From positions 1 through 18,262 of the forward strand of contig NZOF01000092.1 of the NCBI GenBank assembly GCA_002695185.1: 18,262 nucleotides of DNA, given 5' to 3'. Both the position numbers and the translations under genes were made by a program. The notes below the pieces were generated by a model. The model did not search any database. It was not told the origin of the DNA and saw nothing but the letters and a program-made list of their open reading frames with translations. The DNA comes from Erythrobacter sp. (GTDB lineage: Bacteria; Pseudomonadota; Alphaproteobacteria; Sphingomonadales; Sphingomonadaceae). The first letter of the stretch is position 1; the number at the start of each line of letters is the position of its first letter. Shown one piece after another: positions 1-6,428 of this stretch.

Positions 1-4
1 CGTC

Positions 5-34
5 TTGGCAAATTGCCTCCTCTCATCCTACAAT
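5..34 (+). promoter_or_regulatory. Candidate sigma70-type promoter for the CYTH gene
   Basis: TTGGCA at 5-10 and TACAAT at 29-34 are separated by 18 bases, close to the TTGACA/TATAAT consensus. The predicted start of transcription is near 41, giving a leader of about 37 bases before the GTG start at 78. The -35 box lies almost at the window edge, so upstream context is missing. Found by eye; no promoter scoring was possible. Confidence 0.45.
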
Positions 35-45
35 TAGTCGGGACG

Positions 46-58
46 GCGATATTATCGC
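46..58. repeat. Small perfect inverted repeat just downstream of the candidate promoter
   Basis: GCGATA (46-51) and TATCGC (53-58) are perfect complements around one base. The element falls between the predicted transcription start and the ribosome binding site of the CYTH gene, where an operator would lie. It is short enough to be chance. Confidence 0.3.
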
Positions 59-77
59 GGGATCAGGAGCCTATTAC

Positions 78-617
78 GTGAATGTGATGTCCAAGATCAG
101 GGCAGAAGGCGAGAGCCTCGAGATCGAGCGCCGCTTCCTCGTCAACCGGTCGGTTGCTGAAGACATGGCCTGCGGGCATAACATGAAGTTGATCGAACAG
201 ATCTATCTCGGCCGTACAGGCGAATGGACTGTCCGGTCACGCAAGACCGGACAAATCGCGCCCGAATTTGCCCTGACCTTCAAAAAGTCCATTGCCAGGG
301 GCACAAATATCGAGATCGAGCAGGCTGGCGATCCGCGAACGCATATGCACTTCTTCCTGCAGGCCGGCGCTGCGTTGACCAAGAGACGCTACAAGATCGG
401 TCTTCCGAGCGGACATATCCTCGAACTCGACATCTACGACAATGACGTGCTCGAGAGCCTCGCAATTGCCGAAGTCGAGTTGGCTTCCATGAGCGAACCC
501 GTCGAACTCCCCGACTGGCTCGGCGAGGAAGTCACAGGCCAAGCCGGATTTTCAAATGCCAATCTTTTCGACCGTCTTCGGATGACCACCTCCATAAAAA
601 TTCATCGCGCATGCTGA
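78..617 (+). CDS. CYTH domain protein (triphosphate tunnel metalloenzyme family)
   Basis: A 179-residue soluble protein consisting almost entirely of one CYTH domain. Members hydrolyse inorganic triphosphate or other triphosphorylated substrates, and some make cAMP. The signature occurs as EIERR at residues 15-19 followed by FLV. The rest of the tunnel pattern is present: paired arginines 53 and 55, lysines 69/70, acidic E79/E81, basic K102-R104, ELD at 116-118 and EVE at 132-134. The fifth signature residue is arginine where the family motif ExExK has lysine. The GTG at 78 is preferred because AGGAG at 65-69 is 8 bases upstream; GTG 84 and ATG 87 are in-frame alternatives. It is the first gene after the promoter at 5-34. 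The substrate cannot be told from sequence. Confidence 0.88.
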   Translation: MNVMSKIRAEGESLEIERRFLVNRSVAEDMACGHNMKLIEQIYLGRTGEWTVRSRKTGQIAPEFALTFKKSIARGTNIEIEQAGDPRTHMHFFLQAGAALTKRRYKIGLPSGHILELDIYDNDVLESLAIAEVELASMSEPVELPDWLGEEVTGQAGFSNANLFDRLRMTTSIKIHRAC

Positions 618-684
618 TCAACTCGCTCGCTAGCTGAAGGTGAGGGGGCTTCCTTCTTTTCAATTAGCTCATGAGGGAATCTGC

Positions 685-954
685 ATGACCGACAATCAAT
701 CCGCAGTTGAGAAATATCTTGAGAAGGCGAGAGGCGGGTATTCCCATATTGAAGTCTCCGCAGCCTTTAATCTCGTCAAGGATCAAGCCGATTGGAAAAA
801 TCCAATCGACCAGATCGTACCGATTACCGAGCGCGACATCCTCTCCTACGCCATCCCATATTTCACCGGCACATCTGCCGAATTTGAAGACGTGGAAGAT
901 CCTCTGAAGATCCGATGCAAGGCGCCCGGCTACTACGCCGGACCATGCAACTGA
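685..954 (+). CDS. Hypothetical small soluble protein, 89 aa
   Basis: I do not recognise this protein. The ATG at 685 has GAGGG seven bases upstream, so it is preferred over an in-frame GTG at 640 that would add 15 residues and lacks a clear ribosome binding site. The product is soluble. An amphipathic N-terminal half is followed by a patterned middle (PITERDILSYAIPYF around residues 47-61), an acidic stretch (EFEDVEDP), and a C-terminal tail rich in cysteine, proline and glycine (KAPGYYAGPCN). It follows the CYTH gene by 67 bases with no convincing terminator between, so co-transcription is likely. Confidence 0.6.
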   Translation: MTDNQSAVEKYLEKARGGYSHIEVSAAFNLVKDQADWKNPIDQIVPITERDILSYAIPYFTGTSAEFEDVEDPLKIRCKAPGYYAGPCN

Positions 955-1018
955 CACCTGCGTCTCGGCTTGAACACTGGCCGTCCGAAAGCTTTCATCC
1001 CTAAATCAGGAGCGCCCC

Positions 1019-1858
1019 GTGCAGGACGCAATCGCAATTGTTCTCTTCCTTGCATCCATCGTTGTCGCCTTCGGCGTACTCAAGCCCTTCATTTTGCAGC
1101 TCGACCGTAAGATGCATGCGCTCACCGCGATCGTGCTCTTTATCGCCTTTGTCATCGCGGTCCCCAAACCGACCCCCGAAGAGCAAGCCGAGCGAGAAGC
1201 TGCCGACCTGGCAGCGCAAAACACCGAAATTCGGTCGAAGGCCGATGATGCAGCGCAAAAACTGAAACCGATCCAGGCTGACGACTTCGCTGGGCCGCGC
1301 AAAAATTCGACACCCGATGAACTTGAAACACTGACCCGACGCGAACGCGGAGCCTTCTACGCAGCAGCCCGAAGCAGTCAGTGCGACAAAGTCTCGTGGG
1401 GCTTCATCATGATCGACGGGCCCATCGAGAAGGACAAATGGCAAGTTGACTGCGAAAACGACAACCGCTTCGTCATCACCATCGAAGAAGCCGAAGAAGC
1501 AAGCCAGATGCTGGCATCTAATACGCTAAGCGAAACAGATCGTCCTGCAAGCTGCACAGTTTCAACGCCGGCAGAGTGCAGCAGGTCACTCGCGCAAAAG
1601 CAGGCAAACGAAACTGAAGTCGTCAGCTTCTGCGACATCACCGTCGACAAGGCCCTTGTCTCCAGTCCTGACTGGAAATGGAGCTGGGACTACCGCTTCG
1701 GAGAGGATGACAATCTGGTCGTCACCCGCGGCTTTACCGCGCAGAATGCCTATGGAGCGGAGCTGCGCCACGAGTATCGCTGTACATTCGATGCCGCCAA
1801 GCAGGCCATCACCGACTTGAAGATCGTCGGCCCCCTGGGGACCCAGGATCTGATATAA
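1019..1858 (+). CDS. Membrane-anchored protein of unknown function, 279 aa
   Basis: This protein has two hydrophobic helices at the N-terminus, about residues 3-25 and 30-50, joined by a short basic turn (QLDRKMH). A charged, probably helical stretch follows (about 51-95, rich in E, A and K), then a soluble region to the end containing several cysteines, of which some may pair if it faces the periplasm. The start is GTG at 1019, with AGGAG about five bases upstream. The helical hairpin suggests an inner-membrane anchor with the bulk on one side. It lies 64 bases after the 89-residue gene in the same direction and may belong to the CYTH transcript. I recognise no enzyme motif. Confidence 0.7.
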   Translation: MQDAIAIVLFLASIVVAFGVLKPFILQLDRKMHALTAIVLFIAFVIAVPKPTPEEQAEREAADLAAQNTEIRSKADDAAQKLKPIQADDFAGPRKNSTPDELETLTRRERGAFYAAARSSQCDKVSWGFIMIDGPIEKDKWQVDCENDNRFVITIEEAEEASQMLASNTLSETDRPASCTVSTPAECSRSLAQKQANETEVVSFCDITVDKALVSSPDWKWSWDYRFGEDDNLVVTRGFTAQNAYGAELRHEYRCTFDAAKQAITDLKIVGPLGTQDLI

Positions 1859-1875
1859 AAGCTACGGCAGGGTTT

Positions 1876-2105
1876 ATGGCCATCACCATGGCACCTTGCC
1901 CGCTCTCGTTGCCCTTCCCGCATCGAAATCGATGCGGGAATGGCAATCAACTCATACTGCCTGGCGATGTACTCAATCGGAGGCCTGATGTCCTCGCCAT
2001 CTATCATTGACTGAAGGTCAACCGCCACGACACTGCTTGTTCGGGGCGAACACGACGACTTCCTGATCAAGGTCTGCGGGCTGAAACAACAGAGCCAGAC
2101 TGATA
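1876..2105 (+). pseudogene. Decayed fragment of a PPP-type phosphatase gene, paralogous to the intact gene at 3633
   Basis: This stretch aligns base by base with about 3685-3925 inside the intact phosphatase gene; by eye roughly four bases in five agree. It still encodes recognisable pieces: HGTLPAL, then GDVLNRRPDVLAI (intact copy GDLLDRGPDVLAI), then LVRGEHDDFLIKVCGL (intact copy LVRGNHDDFLIKVCGL). Small gaps break the frame near 1910-1955, a TGA falls where the intact copy has Trp of HDWLK, and the catalytic Asn of GNHD has become Glu. Both the beginning and the last two thirds of the gene are missing. It starts about 18 bases after the stop of the membrane protein gene and ends where the 455-residue minus-strand gene ends. 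It is a duplication relic, not an expressed gene. Confidence 0.85.
1915..1940. repeat. Perfect 12-bp inverted repeat with 2-base spacer inside the phosphatase remnant
   Basis: TTCCCGCATCGA (1915-1926) and TCGATGCGGGAA (1929-1940) are exact complements around AA. The equivalent place in the intact phosphatase gene (3721-3748) is only a near-palindrome: 13-base arms with two mismatches. There is no T-tract after it, so it is not a standard intrinsic terminator, although a hairpin in this spot could still protect the 3' end of the upstream transcript. Confidence 0.75.
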
Positions 2106-2108
2106 ATT

Positions 2109-3476
2109 TTATCGACCGATCTCAAATTGGCTTGCCAGCATCGCGAGTGATGGCTGCATCGCCGCAGCCCTCGACACACCCAGTTGCTGAGCGCGAACGG
2201 GTTGCTCCTTCGCCATCGGATCATTGGACTTCACCGCAGGCGATCCAACCGCACGCGACTTCCCCAGATCTTCTGCCAGATGAGATCTTTGGTGACGTAT
2301 CGAGCTTCTGTACTTCTCCATGATCACAGGGTTTGAGAACGCTGCCAATTTTACGAATAAATTCGTGTGAGAGGCGCCTTCAATCTCGCTATGCAGCTTA
2401 CTGGAAGCCACCGGATCAAGTTTATCGAAGCGGCCCATAAAACGCAGATCGCCTTCGCTCATTTTTTGAAGGCCTGCCCTCTGTAACCAGCTAGAGCTAA
2501 ACTGCCGATCCGCCTTCTCTTGCAGGATTGATTCCGAGATCATTTTGGCCGCCTTTTCCTGCGGCTTATAATTTCCTAGCTTTCCGAAATCGGTTTCCTG
2601 GATAAATCTCGCGACAGTTCTTACATCGCTCGGCTTGGTATGCCAGCGGCCGGATTCTTCAACATACGGACGGCTTAGCCCTCTCATCATTCGATCAATT
2701 ATATGTTTCTGCCAATCAGGCAGAAACGCAGGATTGGCAGAACGATCTTGCCCATAGCCGCTCTTGCCCTCGAGATAGTTCTCAGCCATCGTCAACGCAC
2801 GCGTCGATAAAGTTTGGAAGCCGTCTTTTTCGACCTTAGGCGGATGAATCTCCAATTCCTTCTGCTGGCGCGACAGTTGTTCCAGCGCTACAGAATTCCA
2901 AATTGTCGCATCTCGAAGGTCTTTGCCCTCTGGCGGAGATGTCAATATTTCAAATATTGCATTTTGACTGTCACTCGGCAATTTCTCGAATTCGCCGCGC
3001 GCAATATGACGCAATATCGTCTCATGCTTGAAATCTTTTCGAGCGGCTTCAAATACCAAGGCTTCATCCGCCAAAAGCTGATCTGATGGCTGCCAATCGA
3101 AGTTGTCCTTATCGTCGCTACGATCATATTCTATGCCTCGGATGATACGCGACGCTTTAGCCTGAAAGCCTGCACTATTTACGACGAATTGGATTTTGCC
3201 GAGGTCACTGGCAAAGGCTTCCTGATCATTGCGATCTAACTCGATAGCCTGACCGAGTGCCCGCTTCATATAATTTGAATCGAGCCACAGCGATGGTCGG
3301 ACGCGGTAATCGACCTCTGCTCCCAGCCACTGCTCATCCGACATTGAGACGGCTGCTGCTGCGGCAATTCCAGGCCAACCTAAATTTGATGATCTGAGAT
3401 CGGCATTCGCCTTGGCATGCGTGAGAGCATCCTCCGTTTCGAATTCGGTGTCACCCGAAACCTCCCGAAATTGCAT
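2109..3476 (-). CDS. Unrecognised cysteine-free soluble protein, 455 aa
   Basis: I do not recognise this protein. It has no membrane segment or signal peptide and contains no cysteine. Beyond a short Ala-rich patch (GIAAAAAVSMSDEQW, about residues 36-50) it looks largely helical and charged, with many KD/ER pairs. The last 60 residues are basic and lower in complexity (SHLAEDLGKSRAVGS onward) and look like a flexible tail. ATG 3476 is preferred because AAGGAGGG ends about five bases before it; the adjoining ATG at 3479 is too close. Base composition is visibly more AT-rich than its neighbours, and it runs against the surrounding genes, both signs of separate acquisition. It sits exactly between a broken and an intact copy of a phosphatase gene. 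It could be a large accessory or effector-like protein, but no function is assigned. Confidence 0.75.
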   Translation of the reverse strand: MQFREVSGDTEFETEDALTHAKANADLRSSNLGWPGIAAAAAVSMSDEQWLGAEVDYRVRPSLWLDSNYMKRALGQAIELDRNDQEAFASDLGKIQFVVNSAGFQAKASRIIRGIEYDRSDDKDNFDWQPSDQLLADEALVFEAARKDFKHETILRHIARGEFEKLPSDSQNAIFEILTSPPEGKDLRDATIWNSVALEQLSRQQKELEIHPPKVEKDGFQTLSTRALTMAENYLEGKSGYGQDRSANPAFLPDWQKHIIDRMMRGLSRPYVEESGRWHTKPSDVRTVARFIQETDFGKLGNYKPQEKAAKMISESILQEKADRQFSSSWLQRAGLQKMSEGDLRFMGRFDKLDPVASSKLHSEIEGASHTNLFVKLAAFSNPVIMEKYRSSIRHQRSHLAEDLGKSRAVGSPAVKSNDPMAKEQPVRAQQLGVSRAAAMQPSLAMLASQFEIGR

Positions 3477-3531
3477 CATTCCCTCCTTGATCTCAAACCC
3501 TGAACGCCTAACCCGTCTGATCCAGAAAGCG

Positions 3532-3556
3532 CGATTAATCGAATTGTATCCTACAA
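3532..3556. promoter_or_regulatory. Two small palindromes around the -10 region, candidate operator
   Basis: CGATTAATCG at 3532-3541 is a perfect 10-base palindrome. TTGTA (3544-3548) and TACAA (3552-3556) are complements around TCC. Both overlap or abut the predicted -10 box of the minus-strand promoter at 3543-3572, the normal place for a repressor site. They lie in the AT-rich gap between two divergent genes (the 455-residue protein and the PPP phosphatase), so one factor could affect both. Confidence 0.35.
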
Positions 3557-3572
3557 ACTATGGAGCCTCCAA
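3543..3572 (-). promoter_or_regulatory. Candidate promoter of the 455-aa gene
   Basis: On the minus strand TTGGAG (3572-3567) and TACAAT (3548-3543) are 18 bases apart, in the orientation of the gene starting at 3476. The -10 box matches consensus in five of six places and the -35 in about four. The predicted leader is about 60 bases. Confidence 0.4.
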
Positions 3573-3632
3573 CACCTTAAGTGAGATTGCAGGTCATCTC
3601 GTTAGAGAGATACCGGCTTATGGAGATGGAAA

Positions 3633-4445
3633 ATGTTTGCCACGTATGATTTCACTGATGCGCGCCGCCTCCTGCTCGCCGGCGATATCCATGGCACCTT
3701 GCCCGCTCTCATCAACGGTCTTTCCCGCGTCGATTTCGATGCAGGAAAGGGCGACCAGCTCATACTACTTGGCGACCTACTCGATCGGGGGCCTGATGTC
3801 CTCGCCATCCATGATTGGCTGAAGGACAACCCCGCGACACTTCTTGTTCGGGGCAACCACGACGACTTCTTGATCAAGGTCTGCGGGCTGGAACCCCAGA
3901 ACCAGTACGTCAACGCCTACAATTTCATCCGGAACGGCGGCAAATGGATCGCCGACTTCGTGCACGGCGCCAATGACATCGGCGAAGCCTTCTCCATCCT
4001 CTGCAGCAGCGCACCCATGGAAGAGGTCATTGACCCTCGCATCATGGATTTCGCCCGCTACCTTGCCCGCGCCCCGATTGCGATCGAGGCCAGCACTCCA
4101 GCTGGAGCGACCGTAGGCCTCGTTCACGGAGATGTTCCCGGCGGCGACTGGACCGACTTCTCGGCGAAGTTGCAGGACGGACAGGGACACCTGGCCTTCG
4201 ATGCCATGTGGACGCGCAATCGCTTCGAACGAGCTCAGGCCGCCCGGAGATCCTCGGAAAAAGCTACCGACATCAACGTTGGCGGCATCGACCATGTTTT
4301 CTTCGGCCATTCTATCACGCCCGACATCCTGACCTGCAAAAATTGCACATGGATCGATACGGGTGCCTATCGCACAGGCCAGCTTGCCGTCATCGACGCT
4401 GATGATTTCGCCAAATCCGCCAGCCCCTCGCGCTGCGCGGCCTGA
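3633..4445 (+). CDS. PPP-family metallophosphatase (lambda-type serine/threonine phosphatase)
   Basis: A 270-residue calcineurin-like phosphoesterase with the full set of metal and phosphate-binding motifs of the PPP family: GDIHG at 17-21, GDLLDRGPD at 47-55, RGNHDD at 73-78, LVHGD at 163-167 and FFGH at 223-226, followed by IDTG at 241-244. Such enzymes use two metal ions to remove phosphate from serine/threonine, and sometimes from tyrosine, histidine or small phosphoesters. The length fits the single-domain bacterial and phage type. GGAGATGG precedes the ATG. It is followed after 21 bases by a second phosphatase gene in the same direction, so the two are probably co-transcribed. A broken paralogue lies at 1876-2105. 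Its substrate is unknown. Confidence 0.93.
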   Translation: MFATYDFTDARRLLLAGDIHGTLPALINGLSRVDFDAGKGDQLILLGDLLDRGPDVLAIHDWLKDNPATLLVRGNHDDFLIKVCGLEPQNQYVNAYNFIRNGGKWIADFVHGANDIGEAFSILCSSAPMEEVIDPRIMDFARYLARAPIAIEASTPAGATVGLVHGDVPGGDWTDFSAKLQDGQGHLAFDAMWTRNRFERAQAARRSSEKATDINVGGIDHVFFGHSITPDILTCKNCTWIDTGAYRTGQLAVIDADDFAKSASPSRCAA

Positions 4446-4466
4446 GCAGACCGATAAGGACCGACC

Positions 4467-5588
4467 ATGAGCGAGATCCCCACCCAATCACTCGTCGTTG
4501 TAACAGACGAGCCTAGCCAAGCCATCAATGCCTTAGCACTCAAACTAAACGCCCCCATCGTTGACTGGAACATCGATCGACCGGAAGCCTCTGCAGCGGA
4601 AGCTCATGCCGCCCTGGAGAGCGCGCGATCAGTCATTGTCTCTTGCGGGCGCCACCACTCAAAATCACTCAAGCTCCTTGCGAGCTTCGCTCGCAAACGT
4701 GGACTGGTGTCCGTCCTGCAAGCAAACCGCGACACCCCCGGATCGGACAAGTTCGGCATCGTCCTCGAGACGATCCAAGCAGTTCGTATCGGACCGATGC
4801 CTTTCGACAAGCGGCACGATAATGGCCCATTTGATATCATCGGCGATGTCCACGGCTGCGCATACGAACTCATGGAACTGCTGCATCGCCTCGGCCATGT
4901 CGCCGACGGCTGGGAAGCTACACCAAGCAGCATCTGGCACGCATGGATACAAGCGCACCGCACTGGCCGCCGCGTCATTCTTCTCGGTGACATCACCGAC
5001 AGAGGACCAATGAATCTTGCTGCTCTGCGGATAGCAAGGGCAATAGAGCGCGTGGGCGGCTACCTTGTGGCAGGCAATCACGACGACAAACTCGCGCGAT
5101 GGATGCAAGGCAGGCCTGTCTCAATCGGAAAGGGACTGGAGGTTACCGTCCGTGAGCTTGAAGTCCTTCCCAAAGACGACCTCCTCGTCCTCAGCAAGTG
5201 GCTCTCGTCGAGGCCCAGGCATCTCGTCCTAGATGGAGGTCAGCTGGTGGTTGCCCACGCCGGTCTTGCTGAACACCTTCAGGACCGCGCGACGCCTGAG
5301 GCCATTGCTTTTGCCACTTACGGAAAACCATCTGCCGACGCTGCGACAACATCAGAGGGATATCCAGAGCGAGAGGACTGGGCCCTGGACTACAAAGGTC
5401 AACCGGTCGTCGTCCACGGCCACGTGGTCCATTCTGAACCTCGCGAGATCAATCGCGTCCATGCGATCGATACCGGCTGCGTGTTCGGAGGGAAGCTGAC
5501 AGCGTTTCGGTGGCCTGAGAAGACCTATGAGCAGGTTGAAGCCAAGATGACCTACTACCATCCGCGAACCGGCTCACAGATGCGGTGA
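4467..5588 (+). CDS. Pnkp-type metallophosphatase with an apparently degenerate N-terminal kinase-like domain
   Basis: Residues about 120-373 match the central phosphatase module of bacterial Pnkp RNA-repair enzymes: FDIIGDVHGC (122-131), GDITDRGP (174-181), AGNHDDKL (202-209), VVAHAGL (261-267), HGHVV (317-321) and DTGCVFGGKLTA (335-346), ending in a typical YYHP. That module removes 3' or 2',3'-cyclic phosphates from nucleic-acid ends. Residues 1-115 follow the strand-helix order of the Pnkp 5'-kinase domain (strands near 8-13, 31-36, 54-59 and 80-85; LASFARKRGL like the family's helix), but the P-loop position reads TDEPSQAIN and has no GxxxxGKS/T. The C-terminal ligase module is absent, as the protein ends after the phosphatase. 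AAGGA precedes the ATG. Phosphatase assignment is firm; the dead-kinase reading is inference. Confidence 0.85.
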   Translation: MSEIPTQSLVVVTDEPSQAINALALKLNAPIVDWNIDRPEASAAEAHAALESARSVIVSCGRHHSKSLKLLASFARKRGLVSVLQANRDTPGSDKFGIVLETIQAVRIGPMPFDKRHDNGPFDIIGDVHGCAYELMELLHRLGHVADGWEATPSSIWHAWIQAHRTGRRVILLGDITDRGPMNLAALRIARAIERVGGYLVAGNHDDKLARWMQGRPVSIGKGLEVTVRELEVLPKDDLLVLSKWLSSRPRHLVLDGGQLVVAHAGLAEHLQDRATPEAIAFATYGKPSADAATTSEGYPEREDWALDYKGQPVVVHGHVVHSEPREINRVHAIDTGCVFGGKLTAFRWPEKTYEQVEAKMTYYHPRTGSQMR

Positions 5589-6176
5589 CGCCTGTAATCT
5601 AATCTCCGACAAACGGGCGCGTCGCTCTCGCCATTTGGCATGTAGCGACGCGCCCAGCAGCAAAAATACGAGCGCGCCGCCTGGCGCGGAGCGCAAACCG
5701 CGATAAGCCGCTGATTGAAAATCTGGATTTAAGAAGGCCATTAGATGGCTGGCGACTGCCAGCATGAAACATGCCGACGCAAAATAACTCCAGAACCGGT
5801 CGAAGCGATGCGCGATGTAGCCCAGCCAGATCATGAAGAACAAATCGGTTAAGGCACCAATAGGGTCGAATTCCCTGTTGGTCCCCCTGATAAAAAGCGC
5901 AGCCAGATATGGAAATATCATCAAGACATAGGACATGACGACCGCTTCGCGCTCTGCCTGCCCTCCAATCATATATGAAGCGCCAAGCATCAGGAGCATC
6001 GTTCCAAAAACGACTGAAGTCTTCACATCTATCCAAAGACCAGCAACGATCACGACCGCTAGGCAGCAAATCGAGACCGCCAGCACCGGCTGGCTACGCC
6101 GATAGCTCCACAGCATGATCGCAAAGATTATCAGGCAAGGCAGAACGATCGTTGGATACGGAAGATTTTCGATCAA
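5574..6176 (-). CDS. Polytopic integral membrane protein of unknown function, 200 aa
   Basis: Hydrophobic segments recur along almost the whole length (about residues 7-24, 30-47, 50-68, 78-96, 108-120, 132-150 and 165-178), so this is an inner-membrane protein with roughly six or seven helices and a basic C-terminal tail (WRERRARLSEIR). The start is TTG at 6176, with AGGGGA about eight bases upstream; a later Met at residue 21 would cut the first helix. It converges with the Pnkp-like gene and shares 15 bases with its 3' end. There are no transporter or enzyme signatures that I recognise. A weak promoter candidate lies at 6222-6251. Confidence 0.65.
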   Translation of the reverse strand: MIENLPYPTIVLPCLIIFAIMLWSYRRSQPVLAVSICCLAVVIVAGLWIDVKTSVVFGTMLLMLGASYMIGGQAEREAVVMSYVLMIFPYLAALFIRGTNREFDPIGALTDLFFMIWLGYIAHRFDRFWSYFASACFMLAVASHLMAFLNPDFQSAAYRGLRSAPGGALVFLLLGASLHAKWRERRARLSEIRLQASPHL

Positions 6177-6221
6177 GAGACGTGTCCCCTGGCGGCCGAG
6201 CCGCCCTTACAAAATTCCATC

Positions 6222-6251
6222 ATAAAATCGCGCAAAATTCCTGAAGTTCAA
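6222..6251 (-). promoter_or_regulatory. Weak candidate promoter for the minus-strand membrane protein
   Basis: On the minus strand TTGAAC (6251-6246) and TTTTAT (6227-6222) are 18 bases apart, upstream of the TTG start at 6176. The -10 box matches consensus in only four of six places. The rest of the 6177-6428 gap holds a short GGCGG/CCGCC inverted repeat at 6191-6205 but no good plus-strand promoter: the TTGACA at 6403-6408 is too close to the next start codon. Confidence 0.25.
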
Positions 6252-6428
6252 TGGTCCCCGAGGCCATTCAACCGCACTCCGGCATCCGCAAGCTGACCGG
6301 CATCAAACACCGCGCCGCTACTTCAGCCCGCGGAAGCAGACAATCCCTAGCGCCTATCGAACCGCCAGCGGTGCGACTGCCTCTCAGGAATGACAGGGGG
6401 ATTTGACAGACTTAAGGTGAGGGAAAAC

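Noticed and set aside
636..660. GAAGG...CCTTC followed by a T-rich run after the CYTH gene, a possible terminator
   Set aside because: The stem is only five pairs with an 11-base loop and would cut off a closely following gene; too weak to call.
3583..3611. GAGAT...ATCTC...GAGAT, possible alternative hairpins before the PPP phosphatase
   Set aside because: Five-base stems this simple are expected by chance; no terminator or attenuator features accompany them.
3777..4487. A 236-codon minus-strand open frame
   Set aside because: It lies wholly opposite the PPP phosphatase, whose catalytic motifs prove the plus-strand reading.
6403..6408. A perfect TTGACA ahead of the MoxR cluster
   Set aside because: A -10 box 16-18 bases further on would fall on the start codon at 6429 and no suitable hexamer is there.
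6251..6409. A 52-codon plus-strand frame in the gap before the MoxR cluster
   Set aside because: There is no ribosome binding site, the translation is Arg/Pro-rich without pattern, and it overlaps the next gene's upstream region.
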